Source: Chloroflexota bacterium
Lineage (GTDB): Bacteria; Chloroflexota; UBA6077; CF-72
Length of the DNA stretch: 6,184 nt
Assembly: GCA_019247135.1 (NCBI GenBank)
Contig: JAFAPL010000347.1
Location: forward strand, 1 to 6,184
Direction: 5' to 3'
Shown here piece after piece: positions 5,510-6,184 of this stretch. Positions within the stretch are counted from its first letter, which is position 1, and each line of letters opens with the position of its first letter. The notes under the pieces are model-generated. The model was not told the DNA's origin, made no database searches, and saw nothing but the letters and a program-made list of their open reading frames with translations. The translations under genes and the position numbers were made by a program.

Positions 5510-6184
5510 TCAGTTCGACCGACGCGGGTCCAGCGCATCCCGCAGACCGTCGCCCACCAGGTTGAACGCCAGCACGGTGATGAAGATCGCCGCGCCTGGG
5601 AAGACGGTCTCCCACCAGGCTCGCTGCATGTCGACACGGCCGTCAGCCAGCATGCCACCCCAGGAGGGTGTCGGCGGCTGGGCGCCGAGTCCCAGAAACG
5701 ACAGCGTCGATTCGAGCAATACAGCGGTCGACAACCATAACGTGGCTTGCACGATGATCACGGCGACCGCCTGAGGCAGGAGGTGGCGCAGCATGATCCG
5801 CCAGGCCGGCGCGCCGAGTGCTCGGGCCGCGAGCACGAAATCGAGCGTTCTGGTGCGTAAGAACTCTCCCCGCACCAGGCGGGCGGTGCTCATCCAGGAG
5901 GTGAGTCCAATCACGAGCATGGTGGTGGTCAGACTGGGTGTGAAGAGCGCTGCCGCAGCGATTACCAGGAAGAGTTGTGGGATCGCCAGCACGATGTCAG
6001 TGAATCGCATGATCAGGTCGTCCACTGCGCCGCCAGAGGAGCCGGCGATGGCCCCCAATGTGACACCGATCACCATAATCAGCACGACTGACACAAAGCC
6101 CACCGAAAGTGAGACCTGTGACGCGACGAGCACACGACTGAACACGTCTCGCGTTTGCCGGTCCGTGCCGAACCAGTGTTCAGG
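5510..6184 (-). CDS. ABC transporter permease, DppC/OppC type (5' end beyond window)
   Basis: The frame is open from the right edge to TGA 5512-5510, giving 224 visible residues that begin inside the protein with EHWFGTDRQTRDVFSRVL, the usual block of DppC/OppC permeases (H-x-GTD--GRDVxSR). The first transmembrane segment and N-terminus are therefore outside the window, and the GTG at 6145 is not the true start. Hydrophobic segments follow (VGFVSVVLIMVIGVTLGAIAG; FTDIVLAIPQLFLVIAAAALF). The EAA-type loop that contacts the ATPase subunit, LAARALGAPAWRIMLRHLLP, lies at about visible residues 117-136. The family signature ESTLSFLGLGAQPPTPSWG comes next, then a last membrane segment ending GDGLRDALDPR, the normal C-terminus. 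The protein is the second membrane subunit of an importer for peptides, nickel or similar solutes. Its partner permease and ATPases would be expected nearby; neither is in the window, and the gene to its left is only an IstB relic. Confidence 0.95.
   Translation of the reverse strand, partial: PEHWFGTDRQTRDVFSRVLVASQVSLSVGFVSVVLIMVIGVTLGAIAGSSGGAVDDLIMRFTDIVLAIPQLFLVIAAAALFTPSLTTTMLVIGLTSWMSTARLVRGEFLRTRTLDFVLAARALGAPAWRIMLRHLLPQAVAVIIVQATLWLSTAVLLESTLSFLGLGAQPPTPSWGGMLADGRVDMQRAWWETVFPGAAIFITVLAFNLVGDGLRDALDPRRSN

Noticed and set aside
1..6184. CRISPR arrays, tRNA/rRNA genes, complete insertion sequences
   Set aside because: None was seen: there are no regularly spaced repeats, no cloverleaf-like segments with a T-loop motif, and no paired terminal inverted repeats around the IstB fragment.

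Overview
This GC-rich window carries two intact conserved genes: prolyl-tRNA synthetase (proS, 3370-5097, + strand) and the C-terminal part of a peptide/nickel-type ABC transporter permease running off the right edge (- strand). They flank accessory DNA in which almost every other recognisable gene is broken. High GC, a RES/Xre toxin-antitoxin pair of the long actinobacterial or Chloroflexota style, a STAND-type ATPase regulator remnant and TGCTAAGCT-like -10 elements suggest a Chloroflexota or Actinomycetota chromosome. This assignment is an inference from gene style only.

Layout from left to right. Positions 10-840 (- strand) hold pieces of a badly frameshifted protein that looks like a large ATPase/TPR transcriptional regulator. 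Positions 970-1508 (- strand) encode a RimJ/RimL-type GNAT acetyltransferase split by one frameshift in a four-base G run. Positions 1595-2000 (+ strand) contain two small remnants: a helix-turn-helix tail like that of HNH endonucleases or phage proteins, and a fragment resembling a Rad52-type single-strand annealing protein, which carries a 21-bp tandem duplication. Positions 2077-2610 encode a complete-looking MbcA/ParS-like antitoxin. Six bases further on is its RES-domain toxin (2617-3213), full length but interrupted by one in-frame amber codon. A probable promoter and a strong 10-bp hairpin then form the proS leader. Downstream of proS lie an 11-bp hairpin, a Walker A-bearing fragment of an IS21-type IstB ATPase (- strand), and the permease.

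The genes do not form one pathway. The main message is a housekeeping gene next to a graveyard of mobile or accessory genes. Several breaks (GNAT, Rad52-like, ATPase remnant) are each repaired by one base in a homopolymer, so sequencing or assembly error must be weighed against real decay. The toxin's amber codon is not of that type. I see no tRNA, rRNA, CRISPR array or complete insertion sequence, and no clear case for an undescribed system. The most interesting items are the amber-interrupted toxin with its intact antitoxin, the proS leader, and the Rad52-like remnant.
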